Source of the DNA: Verrucomicrobiota bacterium
GTDB taxonomy: Bacteria; Verrucomicrobiota; Verrucomicrobiia; Opitutales; UBA953
Direction: 5' to 3'
DNA: 64,000 bases
Assembly: GCA_014193315.1 (NCBI GenBank)
Contig: BJHS01000012.1
Span: 1-64,000, forward strand
In this document: in pieces, positions 1 to 8,326 of the stretch
Layout: every line of letters begins with the position of its first letter
Position numbering within the stretch: the stretch's first letter is position 1
Notes under the pieces: generated by a model
What the model saw: only the letters and a program-made list of their open reading frames with translations
Databases searched by the model: none
What the model was told of the DNA's origin: nothing
Made by a program: the position numbers and the translations under genes

Positions 1-1
1 C

Positions 2-619
2 ACGCTCGCGGGCACACCTGTCTTCATCCATTCCCTCCGCGCGTTCCTCAATACCGGCTTGATCGGCCGCGTCATCATCACCTACCGCGACAGCGACCAA
101 TTCGCCCGGCTCCGGCTCCAGTTGGCTGAGCACCCGATGCCCCACCACCTGATCCAGTTCGTGGGTGGCGGTCAATCCCGCCAAGATTCCGTCAACGCCG
201 CCCTCCAGACTTGTGAAGGCCATACCGGCCTCGTGCACATCCATGATGGCGCTCGCCCCCTAGTGACCGACGAAGCGATCCGCAAAGTCCGCGCCAAAGC
301 CTGGATTACCGGCGCAGCCATCCTCGCTGGACGCTCCGCCGACACCGTCAAGATCGCCAAGGGCGACTCAGACTCCGTGGAGACGTCGCCCGACCGCGGC
401 CTGGTCTGGACCGCGGAGACTCCCCAGGTCTTCCGTACCGCGACGGTGCTCCGCGCCTACCGCAAGGTCGCGATGCTGGGCCGCAAAGTCACCGACGACA
501 GTTCCGCCGTCGAGTACGTCGGGCAGGATGTCTCCTTGGTCGAGAACACCACCGTCAACCTGAAGTTGACTCGTCCGGCCGACTTCGTCCTGGCCGAGGC
601 CATCCTCAAGTCACGCTAA
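2..619 (+). CDS. ispD: 2-C-methyl-D-erythritol 4-phosphate cytidylyltransferase IspD, 5' partial
   Basis: Cytosolic third enzyme of the MEP isoprenoid pathway; it transfers CMP from CTP to methylerythritol phosphate. The reading frame is open to the window edge, so the N-terminal glycine-rich CTP loop is missing. What remains reads from LAGTPVFIHSLRAF onward and includes FVGGGQSRQDSVNAAL, the HDGARPLVT motif and a DTVK segment, all characteristic of IspD. A TTG at 59 could be taken as a start, but the frame upstream of it is clearly IspD sequence, so the gene is cut by the window rather than truncated. The C-terminus is normal (LAEAILKSR). No IspF domain follows. The next gene on the other strand ends immediately after it (convergent). 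Confidence 0.9.
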   Translation, partial: TLAGTPVFIHSLRAFLNTGLIGRVIITYRDSDQFARLRLQLAEHPMPHHLIQFVGGGQSRQDSVNAALQTCEGHTGLVHIHDGARPLVTDEAIRKVRAKAWITGAAILAGRSADTVKIAKGDSDSVETSPDRGLVWTAETPQVFRTATVLRAYRKVAMLGRKVTDDSSAVEYVGQDVSLVENTTVNLKLTRPADFVLAEAILKSR

Positions 620-1084
620 TCAGTACCCTGCCTGGCGCAGGGCGGCGTCGAGCTTGGTCTGAAATTCGACGATATCCTCCTGCGTCGGGCGATAACCCGG
701 CAGGCGCACGGTCATCCCGGGACGGCCTTGGTGGTCGATGGACCAGTCCGCTTTCTGCCCATCGGAAAAAGTGACGTTACCGCTGACCATGGCATGAGGC
801 TGGGCGATGGTATCGACCTCCACGGTGACCGTACCGCCGGTCGCCGGAGGCGCCGCGGCGGGATCTTCGACGCCAACCGGCGCGGCGGCGACTTCGTCCG
901 GTTTCTTGGGTTCCTCTTTCTCGACCAAGGTGAGGTTCAAGTCATCCACCAGGAAGCGGACATCCATGAAAGTCATCGTGATGCCGAGCTCGGACGAGAG
1001 CCTGGCTTGGATTTGCGAGAGCGTTTCGCCGGCGGCGACCCAGGACGAGACCTGAGCGGATTGGGCGGGAGTAAGGCTGGCCAT
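620..1084 (-). CDS. small conserved protein of unknown function
   Basis: 154 residues if it starts at MASLTPAQ; an in-frame ATG 13 codons upstream (1123) is possible, but that extension is not protein-like. Residues 1-60 resemble a small helical domain ([21 protein letters not shown]) that could bind a partner. A linker rich in Ala, Pro and Glu follows, and then a C-terminal piece of about 70 residues ([19 protein letters not shown], then DHQGRPGM). There is no signal peptide or membrane segment. I do not recognise a named family; proteins of this layout seem typical of Verrucomicrobiota, but that is from memory. It is transcribed divergently from menB and convergently with ispD. Function unknown. 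Confidence 0.7.
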   Translation of the reverse strand: MASLTPAQSAQVSSWVAAGETLSQIQARLSSELGITMTFMDVRFLVDDLNLTLVEKEEPKKPDEVAAAPVGVEDPAAAPPATGGTVTVEVDTIAQPHAMVSGNVTFSDGQKADWSIDHQGRPGMTVRLPGYRPTQEDIVEFQTKLDAALRQAGY

Positions 1085-1173
1085 GGGACGAAAGTGTGGC
1101 GTTGCCGGGCGTTTTTCAAGCATCCCGTCGCTTAATCGTTGGAAATCGCAGGCCGCTCCTACAAGTTGTGCCC

Positions 1174-2019
1174 ATGCCGTCCGAAATCCAATGGGAACGA
1201 AGCGGGGACTTCCAGGACATCGTCTACGAAAAGTCCGCCGGAATCGCCCGCGTGACCATCAACCGCCCTCACCGGCGCAACGCGTTCACGCCCGACACCG
1301 TCGCAGAAATGCTCAAGGCCTTCGCCGACGCCCGCGATGACGCCCGCATCGGCGTGGTGCTCCTCCGCGGCGCCAACCCCCAGACCGACGGCAAGTTCGC
1401 GTTCTGCGCTGGCGGCGACCAGAAAATCCGCGGCGACCAACGGGGCGGCTATGTCGGCGCGGACGGCGTGCCCCGCCTCAACGTCCTCGACCTCCAACGC
1501 CTCATTCGTTCGATGCCCAAGGTCGTCATCGCCTTGGTCGCTGGCTATGCGATCGGCGGCGGCCACGTGCTCCACGTCATCTGCGACCTCACGATCGCCG
1601 CCGACAACGCGATTTTCGGGCAGACCGGCCCCAAGGTCGGCAGCTTTGACGGCGGCTTCGGCGCTTCCTACCTCGCCCGAGTCGTCGGCCAGAAAAAGGC
1701 CCGCGAAATCTGGTACCTTTGCCGCCAATACGACGCCCAACAGGCCCTCGAGATGGGGCTGGTCAACGCCGTCGTGCCTTACGAGCGACTCGATGCCGAG
1801 GGCGTGCAGTGGGCACAGGAAATCATGACGAAGAGCCCGCTGGCCATCCGCTGCCTGAAGTCGGCCTTCAACGCCGAGCTCGACGGCCAAGCGGGCATCC
1901 AAGAACTCTCCGGCAACGCCACCCTCCTCTACTACCTAACCGAGGAAGGCGACGAAGGGCGCAAGGCTTGGAACGAGAAGCGTCCGCCCAACTTTGGCTC
2001 CTTCCCTTGGCTCCCGTAA
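1174..2019 (+). CDS. menB: 1,4-dihydroxy-2-naphthoyl-CoA synthase MenB
   Basis: 281-residue crotonase-fold enzyme that closes the naphthoquinone ring of o-succinylbenzoyl-CoA in menaquinone synthesis. The diagnostic features are all present: [12 protein letters not shown] near the N-terminus, the [11 protein letters not shown] loop, [13 protein letters not shown] (oxyanion hole), [16 protein letters not shown] and the C-terminal [14 protein letters not shown] tail that separates MenB from ordinary enoyl-CoA hydratases. The start at MPSEIQW fits the family N-terminus; codons upstream of it in this frame do not look like protein. It overlaps the following methyltransferase gene by 13 bases, suggesting co-transcription. 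No other men gene is in the window. A menaquinone-based respiratory chain is inferred. Confidence 0.95.
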   Translation: MPSEIQWERSGDFQDIVYEKSAGIARVTINRPHRRNAFTPDTVAEMLKAFADARDDARIGVVLLRGANPQTDGKFAFCAGGDQKIRGDQRGGYVGADGVPRLNVLDLQRLIRSMPKVVIALVAGYAIGGGHVLHVICDLTIAADNAIFGQTGPKVGSFDGGFGASYLARVVGQKKAREIWYLCRQYDAQQALEMGLVNAVVPYERLDAEGVQWAQEIMTKSPLAIRCLKSAFNAELDGQAGIQELSGNATLLYYLTEEGDEGRKAWNEKRPPNFGSFPWLP

Positions 2020-2585
2020 ACCCCACCCGCGTCACCGAACGGGCCCGCCACCTCGCCCAGGAGGTCCTCCGCCCCGGTGACATCGCGCTCGATGGGACCG
2101 CCGGCAAAGGCCGTGATACCGCGACGCTCGCCCAAGCCGTCGGCCCGACCGGGCACGTGCATGGCTTCGACATCCAGCCCCAGGCGATCGCGGCGACGCG
2201 CAACCTCCTCGAGCTCGCGGGCCTGGCCCCCCGCGCGACCCTCCACCACCGCAGCCACGCCGAACTCGGCGCCGCCCTACCACCCGCCCATCGCGGCCGC
2301 CTCGGTGCGGCCATCTTCAACCTCGGCTACCTGCCAGGCGGCGATGCCGGAATTATCACCAAACCGGAATCGACCGCCACGGCCTTGCGGGCCGCTTACC
2401 AAGAACTGCGCGCGGGCGGGCGCATCATCTGTGTGGCTTACACCGGCCATCCCGGCGGGGTGGAAGAATCCGACGTGGTCCGCGCCTTCGCCCTGGAGCG
2501 CGAAGCGGCGGGCGACCCCGTCGAGCGCCACGGCCTGGTCCCTAACCCCGGCAAGCCGTGGGTGCTCGTCGTGACGAAGCCCTGA
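2007..2585 (+). CDS. class I SAM methyltransferase, MnmM/YtqB (rRNA methylase PF06962) family
   Basis: 192 residues from a TTG start inside the 3' end of menB; no ATG or GTG gives a complete N-terminus. Motif I is [14 protein letters not shown], followed by [11 protein letters not shown], then [13 protein letters not shown] (a conserved block of this family) and [10 protein letters not shown]. In Bacillus and plants, members of this family (YtqB/MnmM) methylate the 5-aminomethyl group of wobble uridine 34 in tRNA; older annotation calls them putative rRNA methylases. Assignment to the family is firm. The tRNA role is by family only. It matters because another candidate wobble-uridine methyltransferase domain is fused to TGT at 30977-33016. 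Followed 2 bases later by the epimerase gene. Confidence 0.85.
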   Translation: MAPVNPTRVTERARHLAQEVLRPGDIALDGTAGKGRDTATLAQAVGPTGHVHGFDIQPQAIAATRNLLELAGLAPRATLHHRSHAELGAALPPAHRGRLGAAIFNLGYLPGGDAGIITKPESTATALRAAYQELRAGGRIICVAYTGHPGGVEESDVVRAFALEREAAGDPVERHGLVPNPGKPWVLVVTKP

Positions 2586-2587
2586 CC

Positions 2588-3514
2588 ATGAGCGCCGCGC
2601 GCCCACGCATCGTCCTCACCGGAGCCACCGGGCTCGTCGGCCGGGCCCTCACGAAAGCCTTGATCACGCGGGGCTACGAGGTCGCCCCGCTGCGCTCGCG
2701 CACGCAAGGCCCCGGCGGGATGGACGGAGCCAGTGGTTGGCTCGACACGAGCTTCCTTGAAGGCGCCCACGCCCTCATCCACCTGGCGGGTGAGCCAATT
2801 GCGCAGCGTTGGACCACCGCCGCCAAGGAGCGCATCCTTTCCAGCCGGGAAAAAAGCACGAGCCTGCTGGCGGTGGATCTGGCCTTTCCCGCCCCTGAAC
2901 TGCGCTACCCGCCTAAAGTCTTCCTCTCGATGTCGGGCATCAACCGCTACGGCATCCACCGACCGGGCGAAACGCTGACGGAGTCGTCCGCGGTATCCGA
3001 CGAGGGTTTCCTCGGACAGGTCTCCGCCGCCTGGGAAAAGGCCGCGACGCCGGAGGGTGCCGGCTCCGAAAGAGGCATCCGGACCGTCCACCTTAGAACC
3101 GGCATGGTGCTAGCGGCCTCCGGCGGCGCGCTCAAGGCGATGCTGCCGGCGTTCAGGGCAGGCCTAGGTGGCCGGGTGGGTTCCGGCTGTCAGCAAGTCA
3201 GCTGGATTCGGCTGGGAGATCTAGTCTCCATGATCATCTGGGCGCTCGAGTCGCCCTGGGTCGAGGGCCCGCTGAACGCCGTGGCGCCCCACCCCGTCAG
3301 CCAAGCCGACTTCGCCCGCGCCCTCGGCCGGGCCGTGCATCGTCCGGCGGTCATCCCCGCCCCGGCCTGGGCGGTTAAGTTACTCTTCGGCCAGATGGGC
3401 GCCGAGACCCTGCTGGCCGACCTCGCGGTCGTGCCGGTCAAGGCCCTCGAGGGTGGGTTCACGTGGTCGACGCCGACCCTGACGGAGGCCTTGCCCGTCG
3501 CGTTAGGTGAATGA
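2588..3514 (+). CDS. TIGR01777-family NAD-dependent epimerase/dehydratase (YfcH-like)
   Basis: 308-residue extended SDR protein. The Rossmann dinucleotide motif GATGLVGRAL starts near residue 11, LIHLAGEPIAQRW is the family's hallmark block, and SGINRYGIHRPGE contains the YG segment that replaces the usual SDR tyrosine region. The C-terminal part carries VSWIRLGDLV and the family block about NAVAPHPVSQADFA. These proteins are widespread, often annotated as sugar-nucleotide epimerases, but no substrate has been assigned to most. It starts 2 bases after the preceding methyltransferase and so is likely in one operon with menB. Function beyond NAD(P)-dependent sugar or lipid chemistry cannot be read from sequence. 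Confidence 0.9.
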   Translation: MSAARPRIVLTGATGLVGRALTKALITRGYEVAPLRSRTQGPGGMDGASGWLDTSFLEGAHALIHLAGEPIAQRWTTAAKERILSSREKSTSLLAVDLAFPAPELRYPPKVFLSMSGINRYGIHRPGETLTESSAVSDEGFLGQVSAAWEKAATPEGAGSERGIRTVHLRTGMVLAASGGALKAMLPAFRAGLGGRVGSGCQQVSWIRLGDLVSMIIWALESPWVEGPLNAVAPHPVSQADFARALGRAVHRPAVIPAPAWAVKLLFGQMGAETLLADLAVVPVKALEGGFTWSTPTLTEALPVALGE

Positions 3515-3556
3515 TTTTAGATTGAAGGGCGGTCGGCTCAGCAAGATTGTGCGGGC

Positions 3557-4297
3557 ATGGTTCGTACCGCTCTGACTTTCTTCGTTTTGCTCCTCGTCGG
3601 TTGCGACGATACCACGCCCGGCCTCCCGCGCTCCCTTGAGACGGAAGACCAAGACTTCAAACAGGGACAGCTGTTCCAAAAACAAGGCGAAAGCCGCAAG
3701 GCCTTGGAATGTTACCTCAAGGTGATCGACGCCCGCCGTGGCTCCGCCGAATCTCACCTCGAAGCGGGTCGGCTTTGCAGCGAGTTGAACGACCCGTTGC
3801 CGGCCATCTACCACTACAATCAGTACATCCGCCTCAAGCCGACCTCCGAGCAGCGAAAGATCGTCGAGCAGATGATCCGCACGGCCGAGAAGCAGTTCAT
3901 GCAGCAGCTCCCAGGGCGCCCGATGGAACCCGATGCGGTCGGTTCGGGAGACCTCCAAGACCAGTTACGTAAACTCCGCACGGAAAACGACCGGCTGAAG
4001 CTCGAGATTACCAACCTGACCCGCGGGCAAGCCCGGCCCAACGCCCCAAACCCGACCACCCCGGTCGCCACCGCCACTCCCGAGCGCCCCGTCGTCGCGA
4101 CCCCCGCCACCGTCCCGGGCGCTCCCGGTCGGGCCTTTGCCACTTATGTGGTCGGCAAGAACGACACGCTTTCAAGCATCTCGCGTAAAGCCTACGGCAC
4201 TTCGGCCCGCAGTAACGACCTCCTCAAGGCCAACGCCAACGTGATCTCGAGCCCGAACGCGCTGAAGCCTGGGATGACCTTGGTCATCCCGGAGTGA
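3557..4297 (+). CDS. LysM-domain lipoprotein with TPR-like helical region
   Basis: 246 residues. The N-terminus MVRTALTFFVLLLVGCDD is a lipoprotein signal with a lipobox ending at Cys16. Residues about 33-110 form helical repeats of TPR type (QGESRKALECYLKVIDARR and DPLPAIYHYNQYIRLKP). A short coiled-coil follows (LRKLRTENDRLKLEI), then a Pro/Ala/Thr linker. The last 50 residues are a LysM module (YVVGKNDTLSSISRKAYGT ... ALKPGMTLVIPE), which binds N-acetylglucosamine in peptidoglycan. Probably an envelope protein tethering the outer membrane to the wall or acting in septation. recF begins 3 bases downstream, so the two share a transcript; a functional link is not evident. Confidence 0.85.
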   Translation: MVRTALTFFVLLLVGCDDTTPGLPRSLETEDQDFKQGQLFQKQGESRKALECYLKVIDARRGSAESHLEAGRLCSELNDPLPAIYHYNQYIRLKPTSEQRKIVEQMIRTAEKQFMQQLPGRPMEPDAVGSGDLQDQLRKLRTENDRLKLEITNLTRGQARPNAPNPTTPVATATPERPVVATPATVPGAPGRAFATYVVGKNDTLSSISRKAYGTSARSNDLLKANANVISSPNALKPGMTLVIPE

Positions 4298-4300
4298 ACC

Positions 4301-5362
4301 ATGCGCCTGACGCGCATCCGGGCGGCTGACTTCCGCAACCTCACCTTCGCGGACGTCTCCACCGATGCGCCCCGCGTTTTCCTCCTCGGCGACAACGGCC
4401 ATGGTAAGACAAATTTACTGGAAGCGGCGGGCCTCGTTTCCGCCTTTCGCTCCTTTCGGACCACCGAGATCACGCCACTGATCCGGGCCGGGCAAGGCGA
4501 GGCGCGGCTAAGGCTCGACGTCGCCCTGCTCGGGTCGGATCGCGCCGAGGTGGAGGTCCGCCTCGCCAAGGGCTCGCGCAAGGCGCTGTTAAACGGGACG
4601 CCGGTGACCTCCGTGGCACAACACCTCGGGCAATTCCCCACCATCGTCTTCTGCTCCGATGACCTGCGCCTGGTGCGCGGTTCGCCCGGAAATCGGCGGC
4701 GCTGGCTCGACGCGGCGATTGGCGGCACGGACGGCGACTACCTGACCGCGGTGCGCAGCTACACCCGGGCGCTCGAAGGTCGCAACGCCTTGCTGAAGTC
4801 CGAGCAGCGCAGCGAGGAGGAACTCCGGGCCTTCGAACAGGCGATGCAAGCCCCGGGCCAATTGATCGTGCGTACCCGGGCGCAGGTTCTGCCCGAACTC
4901 GCCGCCACGTTGCGCGAAGCCTGCGCCCGCGCGGGCTTCCCTGACCGCGGGGCGGACCTTCGCTATCAACCCGACTGCGCGGCGGAACAACTGACGGAGA
5001 CGTGGCTCAAAATGCGACCCGCCGACCTCGCCGCCGGAACGACCTTGCGCGGGCCGCAGCGCGACGACTTCGGGATTCTTTTCGGCGACGAGGATGCCTC
5101 TGACTATGCCTCCGAGGGTCAGCAGCGTCTCCTGGTCCTGGCCCTGTCTCTGGCCCGCTTACAACGCGACACCCGGCGGGCCCCCACCCCGCCCGTCATC
5201 TTGGCCGATGACGTCCTCGGGGAACTGGACGATACCCGCCGCCTGGCTTTCTGGGACCAGGTCGGCGAGGCCCATCAGGTCATCGCTACCGGGACCGTCC
5301 CACCCCCTTCGGGCCAATGGCTCACCTACCGGGTAACCGACGGGGCCTACGCCCTGGTCTGA
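4301..5362 (+). CDS. recF: DNA replication and repair protein RecF
   Basis: 353-residue SMC-like ATPase that loads RecA with RecO and RecR at single-strand gaps. The Walker A loop GDNGHGKTN lies at residues 30-38, an N-terminal FRNL motif at 11-14, the ABC-type signature is in SEGQQRLLVLALSLA and the Walker B region is ILADDVLGELDDTRR. Length matches the family. The gene is not next to dnaA-dnaN-gyrB as in many bacteria; it sits between a LysM lipoprotein and secG. It lies 3 bases after the lipoprotein gene, with start at MRLTRIRAADFRN, typical for RecF. Confidence 0.95.
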   Translation: MRLTRIRAADFRNLTFADVSTDAPRVFLLGDNGHGKTNLLEAAGLVSAFRSFRTTEITPLIRAGQGEARLRLDVALLGSDRAEVEVRLAKGSRKALLNGTPVTSVAQHLGQFPTIVFCSDDLRLVRGSPGNRRRWLDAAIGGTDGDYLTAVRSYTRALEGRNALLKSEQRSEEELRAFEQAMQAPGQLIVRTRAQVLPELAATLREACARAGFPDRGADLRYQPDCAAEQLTETWLKMRPADLAAGTTLRGPQRDDFGILFGDEDASDYASEGQQRLLVLALSLARLQRDTRRAPTPPVILADDVLGELDDTRRLAFWDQVGEAHQVIATGTVPPPSGQWLTYRVTDGAYALV

Positions 5363-5405
5363 TTTTGACGTTGTTTTATGGGGCGGGGAGCCCTTGGATA
5401 ACGGG

Positions 5406-5840
5406 ATGAAGGACTTCCTGCTCTACGCCTCCGTCGTCATCCTCTTCCTGGTCTGCGTCCTCGTCGTCCTCATCATCCTGATGCAACGCCCCAGCGCCAA
5501 CGCGGGCATGGGTTCCGCCCTGGGCGGGGGTGCCGCCGAATCCGTCTTCGGCGGGGAGTCGGCCAATGTCCTCTCAAAGTTGACCACGACGTTAACGGTG
5601 CTCCTCTTCATCCTGAGTTTCGGTCTCTACTTGGGCTTCGTCGGTCGTGCGAGCAAGACGACTTCGGCTTTGACCGCCGCCCCGACCGCCGCCGCACCGG
5701 CCGCCGCGACCGCCGCCGCCAAGGTGACCCCGACCCCGGCCTCGACCCCAATCGTTCCGGCTTCTACCGCCCCGGTGGCCCCCGCCGCGCCGGCTACCAA
5801 GGTCCCGACTGCTCCGGCTGCCCCGGTTCCGGCCAAGTAA
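5406..5840 (+). CDS. secG: preprotein translocase subunit SecG
   Basis: 144 residues from ATG (an in-frame TTG at 5394 would add four residues and has a nearer G-rich Shine-Dalgarno-like stretch). SecG supports SecYEG-mediated export in the inner membrane. The first membrane segment is YASVVILFLVCVLVVLIIL followed by the family motif MQRPS, the cytoplasmic loop reads MGSALGGGAAESVFGG, and the second segment is TTTLTVLLFILSFGLYLGFV. The C-terminal 60 residues are a low-complexity Ala/Pro/Thr tail, longer than in E. coli SecG but common in this phylum. It precedes another exported-protein gene by 6 bases. Confidence 0.93.
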   Translation: MKDFLLYASVVILFLVCVLVVLIILMQRPSANAGMGSALGGGAAESVFGGESANVLSKLTTTLTVLLFILSFGLYLGFVGRASKTTSALTAAPTAAAPAAATAAAKVTPTPASTPIVPASTAPVAPAAPATKVPTAPAAPVPAK

Positions 5841-5846
5841 CCTGCA

Positions 5847-6677
5847 GTGCGCACACCTCGGCTCAGCTTGACCGTCCGCTGGGTGGCGCTGCTTTCGGCC
5901 GGCTTAGCCTTCGCCCTGCCTCCTGGCGTTGGAACCGATGACTATATCCAACTCACGGCACCCCAGGCGAAGGAAGTCCTGGGCGATTTCCGGTCGTCCC
6001 GCCTGAACGGTGACCTTTGCTTCAAGTTCGAGATGATCCACAAGCCCCGTCAGGGCGACTCGGCCCCCGCGGTCCCCGGGGTTCTCTGGGCTGGCTGGAC
6101 CAACGAAGGACCGCGCGTGCGCGTGGAATTGCGACCGACCGACGGCACCCGGCCGTTGGCGTTCATCGCCGCGAAGTCGGCCCAAGGCTCCCGCCTCTGG
6201 CTCCGCCGCGGTGCCACGACCGTCGAGAACCCGCGCCAAGACGAACCGCTGGCGGCGGGCCTCTTACTACTCCCTTCCGACCTCGCCCTGCCCTACACGC
6301 ATTGGGAGGACACCCGCTACGTGAAGACGGAACGGAGTCGGGGCCGCCCGGTGCACTTCTTTTTGGCGACCAACCCGGCGAAGGTCGCCCCCGCGAGCGT
6401 GGGCTTCGCACTCGACCGGACCTACGGCACACTGGTGCAGGCCACCTCCTTCGACGGCGCTGGCATCGCGCGCCGGACCTTGCAGGTGGAAGAATTCTCC
6501 AAGGTCGACGAGCAGTGGATCCTCGGATCCTGCAGTGTGCGGGATGAGGCGACCCGCGATGTCGACCTACTGAAGGTAACCGAGGCGGCGGTGCGGCGAC
6601 GCTTCGACGCCGCCACCTTCGACCCGGCGACCCTGGACCGTCCGGCGCCTTTACCCACCGGCTTCAAACCGCTTTGA
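5847..6677 (+). CDS. exported LolA-like (outer-membrane lipoprotein-sorting type) protein
   Basis: 276 residues from a GTG start 6 bases after secG. An N-terminal signal peptide (RWVALLSAGLAFALPPGVG) indicates export. The rest has the layout of the LolA/TP0789-type half-barrel lipoprotein-sorting family: a region after the signal about 40-90 (EVLGDFRSSRLNGDLCFKFE), an LWLRRG segment, PSDLALPYTHWED, a middle block with FFLATNPAKVAPA and a late VEEFSKVDEQWI. The block order (membrane-facing strands, SDLxxPYxxW, then later strands) resembles outer membrane lipoprotein-sorting proteins, but identity is low, so I hold the name loosely. Nearest neighbour is secG, consistent with a role in export. 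Confidence 0.6.
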   Translation: MRTPRLSLTVRWVALLSAGLAFALPPGVGTDDYIQLTAPQAKEVLGDFRSSRLNGDLCFKFEMIHKPRQGDSAPAVPGVLWAGWTNEGPRVRVELRPTDGTRPLAFIAAKSAQGSRLWLRRGATTVENPRQDEPLAAGLLLLPSDLALPYTHWEDTRYVKTERSRGRPVHFFLATNPAKVAPASVGFALDRTYGTLVQATSFDGAGIARRTLQVEEFSKVDEQWILGSCSVRDEATRDVDLLKVTEAAVRRRFDAATFDPATLDRPAPLPTGFKPL

Positions 6678-6680
6678 CCC

Positions 6681-7436
6681 ATGCCCGCCGACGCCCTTCG
6701 CATCGCCCGCTTCTGCGACCTCCTGACCAACCGTAAGGAGATCACCGATTTCCCCGGCGCAGATAACGGCCTACAGCACCGCGGCAAGGCCCGCGTCCGG
6801 AAAGTCGGCGCGGCGGTCGACGCCGGCGCCAAGGTCTTCGAACTCGCCGCCAAACGCGGCGTCGACTTCCTCATCGTGCATCACGGCATGCGCTGGCGGC
6901 CCATCTCGCCGGAACGCGAGGTACGCCGCCTCCGGCTCGCGGCGCTGAAGAAGGCCGGCCTCTCCCTTTACTCCAGCCACCTCCCGCTCGACGCGCACCC
7001 CGCCATCGGGAATAACGCGCTCATCGCCGCCGACCTCGGGCTCAAGGTCGTGGATTGGTTCGTGGTTCACGAAGGCCTGCCCATCGCCTGCCTTTGCCAG
7101 GGAATCCCGCGCGCGACCTTGCAGCGACGCTTGCGGCAAAGCTACCCGACGACCTTCAAGGGAATTGAGTTCGGCTCCGCCCGGCCGAAGAAAATCGCCA
7201 TCCTCAGCGGGAGTGGCCGCAGCGCGCTGGATCACCTGCGCGCCGAGGGCTGCGACACGCTCATCACCGGCGAGCTGCGCGAGGAACACTTCAATGAGGC
7301 CCACGAGCAGGGCTGGAATCTCTACCCCTGTGGGCATTACGCCACCGAGACCTGGGGCGTGAAGGCGCTCGCCGCGGCGGTCGCCGCCGAGTTCAGCGTG
7401 CCGTGGGAGTTCATCTCCACGGGCAACCCGCTCTGA
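6681..7436 (+). CDS. Nif3-like dinuclear metal centre hexameric protein (YbgI/YqfO family)
   Basis: 251 residues. Family motifs include DNGLQ near residue 29, the metal-binding FLIVHHGMRW, the SSHLPLDAHPAIGNN block with a His and an Asp ligand, and late GELREEHFNEAHEQG with the Glu and His ligands. NIF3 proteins bind two metals; some are described as GTP cyclohydrolase type 2 homologues, but the biological role is unsettled. It starts 3 bases after the LolA-like gene and its stop overlaps the start of gluQ (TGATG), so it is part of the same transcript. Confidence 0.9.
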   Translation: MPADALRIARFCDLLTNRKEITDFPGADNGLQHRGKARVRKVGAAVDAGAKVFELAAKRGVDFLIVHHGMRWRPISPEREVRRLRLAALKKAGLSLYSSHLPLDAHPAIGNNALIAADLGLKVVDWFVVHEGLPIACLCQGIPRATLQRRLRQSYPTTFKGIEFGSARPKKIAILSGSGRSALDHLRAEGCDTLITGELREEHFNEAHEQGWNLYPCGHYATETWGVKALAAAVAAEFSVPWEFISTGNPL

Positions 7437-8284
7437 TGGCGCGCGGACGATTAGCGCCCACCCCCACCGGCTTCCTGCACGTCGGTCATGCGCGCACCTT
7501 CGCCTTGGCCGCCGCCCGCGCCCGCCGCGACGGCGGGACCTTGGTCTACCGGACGGAGGATCTGGACGGCGCCCGTTGCCGCCCGGAGTTCGCCAGCGCG
7601 GCGATGGAAGACCTCCGCTGGCTCGGGCTCGAATGGCAGGAGGGTCCGGATGTCGGTGGCCCCGACGGTCCCTATGTGCAGTCGCAACGGCGGCCCTGGT
7701 TCGCGGAGGTCTGGCGGCGGTTGCAGGCCTCCGGAACGATCTACCCGTGCGACAAGTCCCGGCGCGACGTCGACCGGGCGCTCACCGCACCCCACGCGGA
7801 GGATGACGCCGAACCGATTTTCCCGCCGAGCCTGCGCCCGGCCCTCGGGTCCGGCCAAGCCGCCGCCGAACCAGGCTCGATGAACTGGCGCTTCCGCGTA
7901 CCCGACGGGGAGTCGATCACGTTCGTCGACGCTTTGCGCGGACCGCAGGCCTTCGTCGCGGGGCGGGATTTCGGCGATTTCCTGGTCTGGCGCAAAGATG
8001 GCCTTCCCTCCTATGAACTGGCCGTCGTTGCGGACGACCACGCCATGGGTATCACCGAGGTCGTGCGTGGGGCGGACCTACTGCTCTCGACGGCACGGCA
8101 ACTCCTCCTCTACCGGTCCTTGGACTGGACTGCCCCAGCCTGGGCCCACGCGCCGTTGATCCAGGATCCCCATGGTCGCCGCCTCGCCAAGCGATCGGCC
8201 GGCCTCTCGCTCCGCGAGCTACGGGCCCGCGGATGCCGCCCCGCCGAAGTCCTGAACGCGCCACTGGAAAGTCTCGTCGACTAA
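7436..8284 (+). CDS. gluQ: glutamyl-Q tRNA(Asp) synthetase
   Basis: 282 residues, about half the length of glutamyl-tRNA synthetase because the anticodon-binding domain is absent; this is the mark of GluQ (YadB). It charges glutamate and attaches it to queuosine at position 34 of tRNA-Asp. It carries the class I HIGH-type motif HVGH at about residues 16-19 and a KRSAGLSL motif in the KMSKS position, with the ATP-binding YELAVVADDHAMGITEVVRG. The zinc site of E. coli GluQ (three Cys and a Tyr) seems to keep a single Cys (IYPCDKSRRDV). The start overlaps the Nif3 gene stop. A queuosine transglycosylase is present at 30977, so its substrate should exist in the cell. Confidence 0.9.
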   Translation: MARGRLAPTPTGFLHVGHARTFALAAARARRDGGTLVYRTEDLDGARCRPEFASAAMEDLRWLGLEWQEGPDVGGPDGPYVQSQRRPWFAEVWRRLQASGTIYPCDKSRRDVDRALTAPHAEDDAEPIFPPSLRPALGSGQAAAEPGSMNWRFRVPDGESITFVDALRGPQAFVAGRDFGDFLVWRKDGLPSYELAVVADDHAMGITEVVRGADLLLSTARQLLLYRSLDWTAPAWAHAPLIQDPHGRRLAKRSAGLSLRELRARGCRPAEVLNAPLESLVD

Positions 8285-8326
8285 ACAAACCCGGCCGCGA
8301 CCCGACGGAACACCCGCCGCAAGCGC

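Noticed and set aside
1159-1902. Minus-strand frame opposite menB
   Set aside because: menB has all family motifs; the opposite frame resembles no protein.
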